64,000 nucleotides of DNA from Paraburkholderia rhizosphaerae. Its GTDB lineage: Bacteria > Pseudomonadota > Gammaproteobacteria > Burkholderiales > Burkholderiaceae. Location of the stretch: NCBI RefSeq assembly GCF_004366595.1, contig NZ_SORE01000015.1, positions 62,001-126,000 of the forward strand, in the 5' to 3' direction. Under the pieces are notes generated by a model. It searched no databases, was not told where the DNA came from, and was given only the letters and a program-made list of their open reading frames with translations. A program made the position numbers and the translations under genes. Every line of letters begins with the position of its first letter. The stretch's first letter is position 1. This document shows, piece by piece, positions 36,152 to 44,262 of the stretch.

Positions 36152-36349
36152 TCAATAGTCCGCGTCTTCGATCCACGCCGCCTGGATGGCTTCGAGAATT
36201 TTCTCGTTCGACCGGTTCGGGTCGTCGTCAAAGCCGTCCAGCTCCATCACCCAGCGATGCAGATCGGTGAATCGCACCTGTTGCGGATCGATCTCCGGGT
36301 GCTTGTCCGTCAACGCCATCGCGATGTCCTGCGTATCGGTCCACTTCAT
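36152..36349 (-). CDS. iscX: Fe-S cluster assembly protein IscX
   Basis: 65-residue acidic protein, exactly the length of the IscX/YfhJ family (MKWTDTQDIAMALTDKHPEI, then RFTDLHRWVMELDGF and a terminal IQAAWIEDADY). IscX binds iron and IscS and tunes cluster assembly. It is the last gene of the leftward isc operon and starts 15 bases after the fdx stop. Confidence 0.96.
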   Translation of the reverse strand: MKWTDTQDIAMALTDKHPEIDPQQVRFTDLHRWVMELDGFDDDPNRSNEKILEAIQAAWIEDADY

Positions 36350-36364
36350 GGCTGCGCACTCCTG

Positions 36365-36706
36365 TTAGTGATTTTCCTTCGCGTGATTGATCGAGTAGCG
36401 CGGAATTTCGACGACCAGGTCGTCGCTTTCCGGCACGATCGCCTGGCAGGACAGCCGTGACTCGCGCTCGAGCCCCCAGGCCTTGTCCAGCAGGTCGTCC
36501 TCGTCTTCCTCGGACGGCACGAGCGCATCGAAGCCCTCGCGCACGATCACATGACATGTGGTGCACGCGCATGATTTCTCGCACGCGTGCTCGATTTCGA
36601 TCCCGTTCTCGAGCAGCGTGTCGCAGATGCTCTTACCCGGCACGGCGTCGATCACCGCGCCTTCCGGGCACAGTTCGACGTGAGGCAGTACAACGATTTG
36701 AGGCAT
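36365..36706 (-). CDS. fdx: Isc-type [2Fe-2S] ferredoxin
   Basis: 113 residues, MPQIVVLPHVELCPEGAVID. Cluster ligands appear as CEKSCACTTC (three Cys) and a fourth in RLSCQAIV, the adrenodoxin-type arrangement. It supplies electrons for cluster assembly and for reductive coupling on IscU. The ATG at 36706 was chosen because the 26 residues upstream have no family likeness. A 190-base gap, unusually long for this operon, separates it from hscA. Confidence 0.96.
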   Translation of the reverse strand: MPQIVVLPHVELCPEGAVIDAVPGKSICDTLLENGIEIEHACEKSCACTTCHVIVREGFDALVPSEEDEDDLLDKAWGLERESRLSCQAIVPESDDLVVEIPRYSINHAKENH

Positions 36707-36896
36707 AGGGGTTCCGCTTGATACGGTTTGATGCCGCGCTCCGAACCAGAGATACCGACCCAATGCCGACCTCGATATCGACATGAGGGCGACCTGGTGA
36801 AGTCCGGCAGCATCCTGTTATTTTACTGACAGCGCGCGCCATTTTGGCACGCGCCCCGTGATACACGCTGGCTCGATCGTCAGAAGCCGGGCGCGA

Positions 36897-38768
36897 TCAG
36901 ATCTCGTCGAGCTTGCGGCCCGCGAGCGCGCGACGAATGCCTTTATCCATCCGGCGTGCCGCGAATTCGTCCGTCCCCGCCGCGAGCGCTTTCGTCGCCG
37001 CGTCGACCGCATCGACGTCGTCGCTCTGCGCGACGTTGCGCAATGCCACGAGCAGCGTATCCAGCGCGCTGCGTTCGTCTGCATCGAGCAATTCGCCATC
37101 CGCGGCGAGCGCCGCGTCGGTCGCTTCGATCATCCGCTGCGCGTCGACCTGCGCTTCGCGCAGCGCGCGAGCGCGCATGTCGACTTCCGCCGCGCTAAAG
37201 CTGTCTTCGAGCATCCTCGCGATATCGTCGTCGGCAAGACCATACGACGGCTTCACGACCACCGACGCCTCGACGCCCGAATGCTGCTCACGCGCGAACA
37301 CCGATAGCAGACCGTCCGCGTCGACCTGGTAGGTCACGCGAATCCGCGCCGCACCCGCCGCCATCGGCGGGATGCCGCGCAGTTCGAAGCGCGCGAGCGA
37401 CCGGCAATCCGACACCAGTTCGCGTTCCCCCTGCACCACGTGGATCGCCATCGCCGTCTGGCCATCCTTGAATGTCGTGAAATCCTGTGCGCGCGCGACC
37501 GGAATCGTCGAATTGCGCGGGATGATTTTTTCAGTCAGGCCGCCCATCGTTTCGACGCCGAGCGACAGCGGAATCACGTCGAGCAGTAGCCATTCGTCGC
37601 CATCGGCGCCGCGGTTGCCGGCCAGCAGGTCCGCCTGGATCGCCGCGCCAAGCGCGACGACCTGATCCGGATCGAGATTGATCAGCGGCGGCTGGCCGAA
37701 GAACGACTCGACGGCGCGGCGAATCACCGGCATGCGCGTCGCGCCGCCCACCAGCACCACACCCTTGATGTCGGCCGGCGTCACCTTCGCATCGCGCAGC
37801 GCCTTGCGCGTCGGACCGAGCGTGCGCTGCACCAGCGCTTCGGTGACGGCCGCGAACGTGGGCTCGTCGATCGTCTGATCGAGCCGCACGCCGTTCGATA
37901 GCGTGACTTCGAGCCTGGCTTGCGGCGCGCTCGACAGCGCCTCCTTCGTCGTGCGCACGGTGTCGAGCAGCAGACGCACGTCTTCAGGCGTCAGCGTTTG
38001 CGGCACGATGCCCGCCCGCGCGAGCACGTGACGATACAGCGCATGGTCGAAGTCGTCGCCGCCGAGCGCCGAATCGCCGCCCGCCGCGAGCACTTCGAAC
38101 ACGCCCTTCGTGAGCTTCAGGATCGACAGGTCGAACGTGCCGCCACCCAGATCGAACACCGCGTAGAGTCCCTCCGCGCCGTTATCGAGCCCGTACGCGA
38201 TCGCCGCGGCGGTCGGCTCGTTCAGGAGGCGCAGCACGTTCAGACCGGCCAGTCGCGCGGCGTCTTTCGTCGCCTGGCGCTGCGCCTCGTCGAAATACGC
38301 GGGCACGGTGATCACCGCCCCGACCAGTTCGTCGCCGAGCGTATCTTCGGCGCGTTGGCGCAGCGTCGCGAGAATCTCCGCCGACACTTCGACCGGACTC
38401 TTCACGCCGTCGACGGTCCGGATTTGCACCATGCCGGGCGCGTCGACGAAATCGTACGGCGCGTTCTCGGCGCCTTCCACTTCGCGCTTGCCGCGGCCCA
38501 TAAAGCGCTTGACCGACACGATCGTGTTGCGCGGGTCGCTCGCCGCTTCGGCCTTTGCGATGCGACCGATGCGGCGGCCGCCCTTCTCCAGATAGCGGAC
38601 CACCGAAGGCAGCAGCGCGTGTCCGTCCTCGTCGGGCAACACGTCGGGCACGCCGCTGCGCACCGCGGCGACCAGAGAGTTGGTCGTGCCGAGATCGATA
38701 CCGACTGCGAGACGCCGTTGATGCGGCGCGGGCGCCATGCCGGGTTCAGAGATTTGCAGTAAAGCCAT
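36897..38768 (-). CDS. hscA: Fe-S assembly Hsp70-type chaperone HscA
   Basis: 623 residues, DnaK family. The ATPase domain begins after a short leader with VGIDLGTTNSLVAAV; later motifs include GGGTFDLSILKL and VLVGGATRMPVIRRAV. The substrate-binding domain follows from about residue 390 and a helical lid ends the protein. With HscB it helps IscU deliver clusters. The ATG at 38768 (MALLQISEPGMAPAPHQRRL) fits family N-termini; an upstream frame to 38861 does not. hscB lies 122 bases upstream. Confidence 0.96.
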   Translation of the reverse strand: MALLQISEPGMAPAPHQRRLAVGIDLGTTNSLVAAVRSGVPDVLPDEDGHALLPSVVRYLEKGGRRIGRIAKAEAASDPRNTIVSVKRFMGRGKREVEGAENAPYDFVDAPGMVQIRTVDGVKSPVEVSAEILATLRQRAEDTLGDELVGAVITVPAYFDEAQRQATKDAARLAGLNVLRLLNEPTAAAIAYGLDNGAEGLYAVFDLGGGTFDLSILKLTKGVFEVLAAGGDSALGGDDFDHALYRHVLARAGIVPQTLTPEDVRLLLDTVRTTKEALSSAPQARLEVTLSNGVRLDQTIDEPTFAAVTEALVQRTLGPTRKALRDAKVTPADIKGVVLVGGATRMPVIRRAVESFFGQPPLINLDPDQVVALGAAIQADLLAGNRGADGDEWLLLDVIPLSLGVETMGGLTEKIIPRNSTIPVARAQDFTTFKDGQTAMAIHVVQGERELVSDCRSLARFELRGIPPMAAGAARIRVTYQVDADGLLSVFAREQHSGVEASVVVKPSYGLADDDIARMLEDSFSAAEVDMRARALREAQVDAQRMIEATDAALAADGELLDADERSALDTLLVALRNVAQSDDVDAVDAATKALAAGTDEFAARRMDKGIRRALAGRKLDEI

Positions 38769-38890
38769 CTGGAGTCTTCTTTGGGGAACGTTGCGCCCCC
38801 GTGCTGGATTATTTGCGTTTGCGGGAATGTGACGACGGCGGTTTGCGCGGTGGGCGATCACGCAGTTGCGCGTGATCTCTCGCGCAACAG

Positions 38891-39418
38891 TCAGTTCTCG
38901 AGCTTCTCGATCTGCGCGTTGATTTCCGATGCGACCCGCTCGATAAACATCAGCTGTCGAACCGCTTCGCTGGCCGCCTGATCCGAGCCGCTATCGAGCA
39001 GTGCCGCGAGCTTCGAGAAGCGAACGCGTTCTTCGTCACGTAGTTCGGCGAGCAACGCGTCGAGCTCGCCGGCGTTTTTCGCGGCCGCCGCATCTTCGAT
39101 GCGTTCGCGCCACTCCATCTGCTGCATCAGGAACGCGGGTTCCATCGCCGTGTTGTTTTCGGCGCCGACGTCGATGCCGCGCAGCGACAGCAGATAGGTC
39201 GCGCGCTTCAGCGGATCGCGCAGCGTCCGGTACGCCTCGTTTGCGCGCGTCGCCCATTGCATCGCAATTCGCTTTTGCGCGTCGCCGGCGGCGGCGAAAC
39301 GGTCCGGATGCACCTGTGCCTGCACGGTGCGGTATGCGTCGTCGAGCGCCTGCGTGTCGAGCGCGTATTGCGCCGGAAGTTCAAACAGGTCGAAGTGACT
39401 GTCGTTCAGCGTTGCCAT
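38891..39418 (-). CDS. hscB: Co-chaperone HscB (J-domain protein)
   Basis: 175 residues. The J domain at the N-terminus carries the HPD tripeptide in QAQVHPDRF (residues about 37-39), and the C-terminal helical domain that binds IscU follows (FLMQQMEWRERIEDA region). It stimulates HscA and targets IscU to it. The ATG at 39418 (MATLNDSHFDLFELP) is the family start. A stem-loop terminator lies between it and iscA. Confidence 0.95.
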   Translation of the reverse strand: MATLNDSHFDLFELPAQYALDTQALDDAYRTVQAQVHPDRFAAAGDAQKRIAMQWATRANEAYRTLRDPLKRATYLLSLRGIDVGAENNTAMEPAFLMQQMEWRERIEDAAAAKNAGELDALLAELRDEERVRFSKLAALLDSGSDQAASEAVRQLMFIERVASEINAQIEKLEN

Positions 39419-39518
39419 CGGGATACTTTGTCTGTCGAAAGCGTGCTTAAGTCGCCGCAAAAAATGGCGGCGGGCAAATCGGCCAACGCAGCGGTTCGGC
39501 CTTCACGCAGCCGCGAAT

Positions 39519-39546
39519 TGAAAAAAGGCGGCACAGGCCGCCTTTT
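39519..39546 (-). terminator. Terminator or attenuator between iscA and hscB
   Basis: On the minus strand, AAAAGGCGGC-CTGT-GCCGCCTTTTTT forms a ten-bp stem followed by six T. It lies just after iscA and before hscB, so it can lower expression of hscBA-fdx-iscX relative to iscRSUA, or end a shorter transcript. Confidence 0.8.
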
Positions 39547-39563
39547 CGATCCTTCCCGCTTGC

Positions 39564-39887
39564 TCACACGCGGAACGACTCGCCGCAGCCGCACTCGTCC
39601 TTGGCGTTCGGGTTGTTGAACCTGAAGCCTTCGTTCAAGCCTTCCCGTGCGAAATCGAGCTCGGTGCCGTCGATATACGCGAGGCTCTTCGGATCGACGA
39701 TGACCTTCACACCGTTGCAATCGAACACCTGATCTTCCGGCGCGAGTTCATCGACGTACTCGAGCTTGTATGCGAGGCCCGAGCAGCCGGTCGTGCGGAC
39801 ACCGACTCGCAGCCCGACGCCCTTACCGCGCCGGGTCAGATACTTCTGCACGTGTTGTGCTGCCTTTTCGGTCAACGTAATTGCCAT
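39564..39887 (-). CDS. iscA: Iron-sulfur cluster assembly protein IscA
   Basis: 107 residues, A-type carrier protein. The three invariant cysteines appear in RTTGCSGLAYKLEY and in the terminal DECGCGESF. It binds iron or clusters and hands them to [4Fe-4S] targets. ATG 39887 (MAITLTEKAAQHVQKYL) is the family start. It follows iscU with a 217-base gap. Confidence 0.95.
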   Translation of the reverse strand: MAITLTEKAAQHVQKYLTRRGKGVGLRVGVRTTGCSGLAYKLEYVDELAPEDQVFDCNGVKVIVDPKSLAYIDGTELDFAREGLNEGFRFNNPNAKDECGCGESFRV

Positions 39888-40104
39888 AGCGTTTCTCATT
39901 GCGCGACGCGTTGAGTGTTCATTGCGCCGCGACCCTGCCTGCGTTCAAAGCTTCGCCTTCCGCGATCCCGGGTCGCCTGCGCAACTGCGTTGCGCGCGTC
40001 GGCCACCGCCTACCTTCTATTTGCGATCGCACGATCGGCGATTCAACCCAGGGCGAGCATCGCGCGTTCACGCCGCACGCCCCGCTGCGCTGCTGCTGCG
40101 CCGC

Positions 40105-40524
40105 TCAAGCGGCCTGCTTGTCGCCCGCGGGCGCCGTCGCTTCACTGCCGTGACGCTGCTTGTAGTCGGCGACCGCTGCCTTGATCGCGTCTTCCGCGAG
40201 AATCGAACAGTGGATCTTCACCGGCGGCAGCGCCAGTTCTTCGGCGATCTGCGTGTTCTTGATCTCGAGCGCCTGATCCAGCGTCTTGCCCTTCACCCAC
40301 TCGGTGACGAGCGAACTCGATGCGATCGCGGAGCCGCAACCGTAGGTCTTGAACTTTGCGTCTTCGATCACACCGTCCGCGCCGACGCGAATCTGCAGCT
40401 TCATCACGTCGCCGCACGCCGGCGCGCCGACCATGCCGGTGCCGACCGTATCATCGTCCTTCGAGAACGAGCCGACATTGCGCGGGTTTTCGTAGTGATC
40501 CAGAACCTTGTCGCTATAAGCCAT
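40105..40524 (-). CDS. iscU: Fe-S cluster scaffold protein IscU
   Basis: 139 residues, MAYSDKVLDHYENPRNVGSF. The three cluster cysteines are in GAPACGDVM, TYGCGSAIA and KIHCSILAEDA, and the HscA-binding LPPVK motif appears in LALPPVKIHC. It is the scaffold on which IscS-derived sulfur and iron assemble. The short charged tail after ADYKQRHG is longer than in E. coli. The gene follows iscS by 72 bases. Confidence 0.97.
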   Translation of the reverse strand: MAYSDKVLDHYENPRNVGSFSKDDDTVGTGMVGAPACGDVMKLQIRVGADGVIEDAKFKTYGCGSAIASSSLVTEWVKGKTLDQALEIKNTQIAEELALPPVKIHCSILAEDAIKAAVADYKQRHGSEATAPAGDKQAA

Positions 40525-40596
40525 GTTTACACTCCTTGATTCGATTCAACCTGCGTTCTTTTCAACCGGGTCTTCCGACGTTTTCCACGCGGCGCG

Positions 40597-41820
40597 TCAG
40601 TGCGCGGCCCACTGGATCGTCGTCAGATCGATGCCGTCCTTATGCATTTCCCAAAGCGGCGACAAGTCGCGCAGCTTCGCAATTTTCGTGTTCAGCAGGT
40701 TGATCACGTAGTCGACTTCCTGCTCCGTCGTAAAGCGGCCGACGGTGAAACGGATCGAGCTGTGCGCGAGTTCGTCGTTGCGGCCAAGTGCGCGCAGCAC
40801 ATACGACGGTTCGAGCGACGCCGACGTGCACGCCGAACCCGACGACACCGCGACATCCTTGACCGCCATGATCAGCGACTCCCCTTCGACGAAGTTGAAG
40901 CTGATATTCAGGTTGTGCGGCACGCGCTGTTCCATGTCGCCGTTCACATACACTTCCTCGATCTGCGACAGGCCGCGCAGCAGACGATCGCGCAGCATGC
41001 GGATGCGCTCGTTCTCGGTGGCCATTTCCTCGCGTGCGAGCCGGAACGCTTCGCCCATGCCGACGATCTGGTGCGTCGCGAGCGTGCCCGAACGCATGCC
41101 GCGCTCATGGCCGCCGCCGTGCATCTGCGCTTCGATGCGCACACGCGGCTTGCGGCGCACGTACAACGCGCCGATGCCCTTCGGGCCATACGTCTTGTGC
41201 GCGGAGAACGACATCAGGTCGACCTTCAGCTTCTGCAGGTCGATTTGGACCTTGCCGGTCGCTTGCGCGGCGTCGACGTGGAAAATGATGCCCTTCGAAC
41301 GGCAGATTTCACCGATCGCCTCGATGTCCTGCACCACGCCGATTTCGTTGTTCACGTGCATCACCGACACGAGAATGGTGTCGGGGCGCAGCGCGGCCTT
41401 GAACACCTCGATGTCGATCAGGCCATCGTCCTTCACATCCAGATACGTGACTTCAAAGCCTTCACGCTCGAGCTCGCGGCAGGTGTCGAGCACGGCCTTG
41501 TGCTCCGTCTTTACCGTGATGATGTGCTTGCCCTTGCTCTTGTAGAAATGCGCGGCGCCTTTGATCGCCAGGTTGTCCGACTCGGTCGCGCCCGACGTCC
41601 AGATGATTTCGCGCGGGTCCGCGTTGACGAGCGCGGCGACGTTTTCGCGCGCTTGCTCGACCGCGCGCTCCGCGTCCCAGCCGTATGCGTGGCTGCGCGA
41701 CGCGGGGTTGCCGAACTGCTCACGCAGATACGGAATCATCTTGTCCACCACGCGCGGGTCGACCGGCGTCGTCGCGCTGTAGTCCATGTAAATGGGCAGG
41801 TGGGGAATGTCGTTATTCAT
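40597..41820 (-). CDS. iscS: Cysteine desulfurase IscS
   Basis: 407 residues from ATG 41820 (MNNDIPHLPIYMDYSATTPV). PLP enzyme that takes sulfur from cysteine for Fe-S clusters and tRNA thiolation. Signatures: MDYSATTPVDPRV, the PLP-lysine SFSAHKTYGPKG and the mobile catalytic-cysteine loop SSGSACTSASLEPSYVL near residue 325. A start six codons upstream exists but lacks support. It lies 93 bases after iscR. Confidence 0.97.
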   Translation of the reverse strand: MNNDIPHLPIYMDYSATTPVDPRVVDKMIPYLREQFGNPASRSHAYGWDAERAVEQARENVAALVNADPREIIWTSGATESDNLAIKGAAHFYKSKGKHIITVKTEHKAVLDTCRELEREGFEVTYLDVKDDGLIDIEVFKAALRPDTILVSVMHVNNEIGVVQDIEAIGEICRSKGIIFHVDAAQATGKVQIDLQKLKVDLMSFSAHKTYGPKGIGALYVRRKPRVRIEAQMHGGGHERGMRSGTLATHQIVGMGEAFRLAREEMATENERIRMLRDRLLRGLSQIEEVYVNGDMEQRVPHNLNISFNFVEGESLIMAVKDVAVSSGSACTSASLEPSYVLRALGRNDELAHSSIRFTVGRFTTEQEVDYVINLLNTKIAKLRDLSPLWEMHKDGIDLTTIQWAAH

Positions 41821-41913
41821 CAATCGCTCCGGGGACATCGTTACTTTTAGCTGCCAGGTTCATGTGCTGCCGAGCCGCCGTACGCTATGCGTGCGTTTTG
41901 ACGGGACGCTGTT

Positions 41914-42447
41914 TCACGAACCGGCCATATTGAAAACGGAATTCGGCCCTTTCGGCACGACTCGCGTCGGCTCGGCCGCGGGCGCTTCGGTGCGCCGGTC
42001 GCGCAGCACCGCGGACGGCGTCGCTTCGCGAGAACGCTGCTGATCGACCAGGTCTTTCAGCGAAACCGAATCGAGGTACTCGACCATCTTCTGATTCAGC
42101 GTCGACCACAATTCGTGGGTCATGCAGTGGCCGTCGCGCTGCTTCGTGCCTTCGCACGTGCCTTTGCCACCGCATTGGGTCGCGTCGAGCGGTTCGTCGA
42201 CCGCGATGATGATGTCGGCTACCGTCACATCTTCCGCACGGCGCGCGAGGTTGTAGCCGCCGCCCGGACCGCGCACGGATTCGACGATCTCGTGACGGCG
42301 CAGCTTCCCGAACAGCTGTTCAAGGTAAGACAGGGAGATATGCTGGCGCTGGCTGATACCCGCAAGCGTCACCGGGCCCTGCTCCTGGCGCAATGCCAGG
42401 TCAATCATCGCCGTGACGGCGAAACGGCCTTTCGTGGTGAGTCTCAT
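41914..42447 (-). CDS. iscR: Rrf2-family regulator IscR
   Basis: 177 residues, MRLTTKGRFAVTAMIDLALR. Winged-helix Rrf2 protein that, with a [2Fe-2S] cluster, represses the isc operon. The HTH is in the first 60 residues, and the cluster cysteines are in CGGKGTCEG and GHCMTHELW (the Cys-Cys-Cys cluster region with a longer last spacing than in E. coli, which seems usual for betaproteobacteria). It is first in the isc operon and lies beside two type-1-like IscR sites, so it is almost surely autoregulated. Confidence 0.96.
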   Translation of the reverse strand: MRLTTKGRFAVTAMIDLALRQEQGPVTLAGISQRQHISLSYLEQLFGKLRRHEIVESVRGPGGGYNLARRAEDVTVADIIIAVDEPLDATQCGGKGTCEGTKQRDGHCMTHELWSTLNQKMVEYLDSVSLKDLVDQQRSREATPSAVLRDRRTEAPAAEPTRVVPKGPNSVFNMAGS

Positions 42448-42464
42448 GATGTGTGGGAACCGCA

Positions 42465-42489
42465 ATTCTCGACAAGTTTGGTCAAGTAT
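42465..42489. promoter_or_regulatory. IscR type-1-like site (proximal, weaker)
   Basis: Read on the minus strand this 25-base stretch begins ATACTTGACC and ends GTCGAGAAT. By my alignment it agrees with the type-1 IscR consensus at about 21 of 25 positions. It overlaps the start region of the iscR transcript. Confidence 0.65.
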
Positions 42490-42512
42490 AAATACATGAC
42501 CAATATAGTCAA
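42485..42512 (-). promoter_or_regulatory. iscR: iscR promoter, near-consensus sigma-70
   Basis: On the minus strand, TTGACT (42512-42507) and TATACT (42490-42485) are separated by 16 bases. The elements lie within the IscR sites, so bound IscR would block RNA polymerase. Leader length to the ATG is about 30 bases. Confidence 0.85.
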
Positions 42513-42516
42513 GTAT
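42492..42516. promoter_or_regulatory. IscR type-1 site (distal, strong)
   Basis: The minus-strand stretch starts ATACTTGACTAT and ends GTCATGTAT, matching the published E. coli type-1 IscR consensus at about 23 of 25 positions by eye. It covers the iscR -35 element. Confidence 0.8.
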
Positions 42517-42577
42517 CCCTATCTCGATTTTGGTTATTTGCTTAAAAATTTCGCGGCCGCACGATGTCGCGTTGCGG

Positions 42578-43063
42578 CTAGCCAGCGCTTAGCTGATTGC
42601 CGAGTGCCGCGATCAGGCCCCGGCATGCGGCCTCGCACTGGTCCAGCACACGGTCGAAACCCGCCGCGCCGCCAAAATAGGGATCGGCGACCTCGCGCGT
42701 ATCCGCTTGCGGCGCGAATTCCATCAGTAGACGGATCTTGTCGCGGTACATAGGGGGACAGATCTTGCTCAGCGCGTCGACGTTCGCGTCGTCCATCGCG
42801 ATCAGCAGGTCGAAACGCTCGAAATCGCTCGCGGTCATCTGGCGGCCGCGCAATTGCGACAGATCGTAACCGCGCTCGCGCGCCGCCTGTTGAGCGCGCT
42901 CGTCCGGCGCTTCACCGATGTGCCAGTTGCCGGTGCCCGCCGAATCGACGATCACGCGGTCCGCAAGTTTCGCTTCAGCCAACTGATGTCGCATCACTCC
43001 TTCGGCGGTCGGCGAGCGGCAGATGTTCCCCAGACACACGAAGCAGACGGCAATGGTTTTCAT
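42578..43063 (-). CDS. Low-molecular-weight protein-tyrosine phosphatase
   Basis: 161 residues, MKTIAVCFVCLGNICRSPTA. The phosphatase loop CLGNICRS (CX5RS) is near the N-terminus and the general-acid DP loop is EVADPYFGG near residue 130. Homologues (Wzb/Etp) control tyrosine-autokinases in exopolysaccharide export; no such kinase is in the window, so the partner is unknown. The ATG at 43063 gives the family start; the in-frame extension to 43174 is not supported. Confidence 0.93.
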   Translation of the reverse strand: MKTIAVCFVCLGNICRSPTAEGVMRHQLAEAKLADRVIVDSAGTGNWHIGEAPDERAQQAARERGYDLSQLRGRQMTASDFERFDLLIAMDDANVDALSKICPPMYRDKIRLLMEFAPQADTREVADPYFGGAAGFDRVLDQCEAACRGLIAALGNQLSAG

Positions 43064-43198
43064 TCGATAGCTTGTTGGCGAGCCATGATGGTTTGTCGGC
43101 TCGCGATGCGTGTCGATGGGCGGGGCGGCGCTCGAACACCAATGGACGCCCGCAAGGCTGGCGCGATTATACAAAGCAGCGCACGACCGCGCGGCGGC

Positions 43199-43435
43199 TT
43201 ACAGCGGCTGGGTCTGCAAGGTCACGTTGGTATGCGCGGCTTGTGCCGCCCCCTGGTGTTCGTCGTCGACGAATCCGTATGACACCGTACGGGCCAACTC
43301 GGCGGTCACTTCGCTTGCCGCGAGCGGCGCCGCACCAGCGTGCTTCACAGCACTGCTGCACAGATGCAGGAACGCAACCGCAGCAAGCGGCACAACGATC
43401 GCCAGAGGCCAGTACATCGATATTGTCTTTTTCAT
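43199..43435 (-). CDS. Small exported or membrane-anchored hypothetical protein
   Basis: 78 residues starting MKKTISMYWPLAIVVPLAAVAFLHLCSSAV, a basic start and one hydrophobic helix, so it is either a membrane anchor or signal peptide. The remaining 45 residues are polar and unlike any family I know. Ribosome binding is weak. Real expression is plausible because the frame keeps the host's GC-rich codon bias and has a sensible N-terminus, but it may be spurious. Confidence 0.5.
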   Translation of the reverse strand: MKKTISMYWPLAIVVPLAAVAFLHLCSSAVKHAGAAPLAASEVTAELARTVSYGFVDDEHQGAAQAAHTNVTLQTQPL

Positions 43436-43713
43436 GATGGCGTTCTCTCAATAGGTAAAGGCAAAGCAGGCACGCAGCCCACTTTGCCTTGATGAAATTA
43501 TAGATAAGGACACAATCCGGAAAAACCCGCCCCAAAGGAATAGACCGTTCTGTTTACGTGAACAATATCGCGCCACAGGTCAACGCACAGAGAACGTCGA
43601 ACGTTGAGTCGAGCGGCGAAAGGAATCCTTACAAACACATACAAAGGTAACGATGCATTGTGGGAGGATGAACTGACTTACTTGAACCTTGCATCGTTAA
43701 GCGAGCTGACTCG

Positions 43714-44187
43714 ATGAACCCGCGCACTTCTGTACTTTTAATCTCCGCCGCCGTTGCGGCCGCGCTGTGTGGCGGTTGCGCGGTTTATCCTAATGCACCG
43801 CCCGCGTACGGCTATGGCTTCGAGGATGGCGGCTATGGTGGCTATACCGGCTACGACACGTACGGTTATGGATACCCGCCTGCGCAGTCGAATGTGTACC
43901 TGGGGTTCGGCGGGTACTCGGGACCCAATTATCGGGACCCGTACTGGGGACGAGGCTATCGCAACCACGGCGACTGGAATGACGGCAGGCACTCGGGCGG
44001 AGGGGGCAATCCGCACAACACGCAACCGGCTCCGCCGCCTCCGCGCGCGGGTGGCGGGGGCGGCGGCGGCGGTGGCGGTCATCCTCCGCCACAGGCAAAC
44101 CATGGAGGTGGCGGTGGCGGACGGGCTCCAGCCGGGCGGGCCGTCGATGTGTCGCCCAACAATGGATCGCGGATTACCAACCATTAA
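43714..44187 (+). CDS. Glycine/tyrosine-rich lipoprotein, unknown
   Basis: 157 residues. Signal peptide with lipobox LCGGC (about residues 18-22), then a Y/G-rich segment, a proline run (APPPPRAGGG) and a glycine homopolymer of ten residues. The composition suggests a flexible surface or envelope lipoprotein; I know no family assignment. It resembles the 14.8-kb lipoprotein only in being G/Y-rich. It ends just before an 8-base repeat array near the lutB stop, with which it converges. Confidence 0.7.
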   Translation: MNPRTSVLLISAAVAAALCGGCAVYPNAPPAYGYGFEDGGYGGYTGYDTYGYGYPPAQSNVYLGFGGYSGPNYRDPYWGRGYRNHGDWNDGRHSGGGGNPHNTQPAPPPPRAGGGGGGGGGGHPPPQANHGGGGGGRAPAGRAVDVSPNNGSRITNH

Positions 44188-44214
44188 CGGAACGGCGGGC
44201 CACCGCGCCTGATC

Positions 44215-44262
44215 GTTCAGCCGTTCAGCCGTTCAGCCGTTCAGCCGTTCAGCCGTTCAGCC
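44215..44262. repeat. Six tandem copies of GTTCAGCC
   Basis: An 8-base unit is repeated six times. The lutB stop codon (TCA on the plus strand, 44257-44259) lies in the last copy, so the array follows the lutB coding end. Length change would not alter LutB except at the repeat carrying the stop. Confidence 0.93.

Noticed and set aside
43530..43560. Near-palindrome TGTTTACGTGAACA before the 43.7-kb lipoprotein
   Set aside because: It matches its complement at 12 of 14, but no known regulator fits and the location is far from the start. Not enough to call a site.
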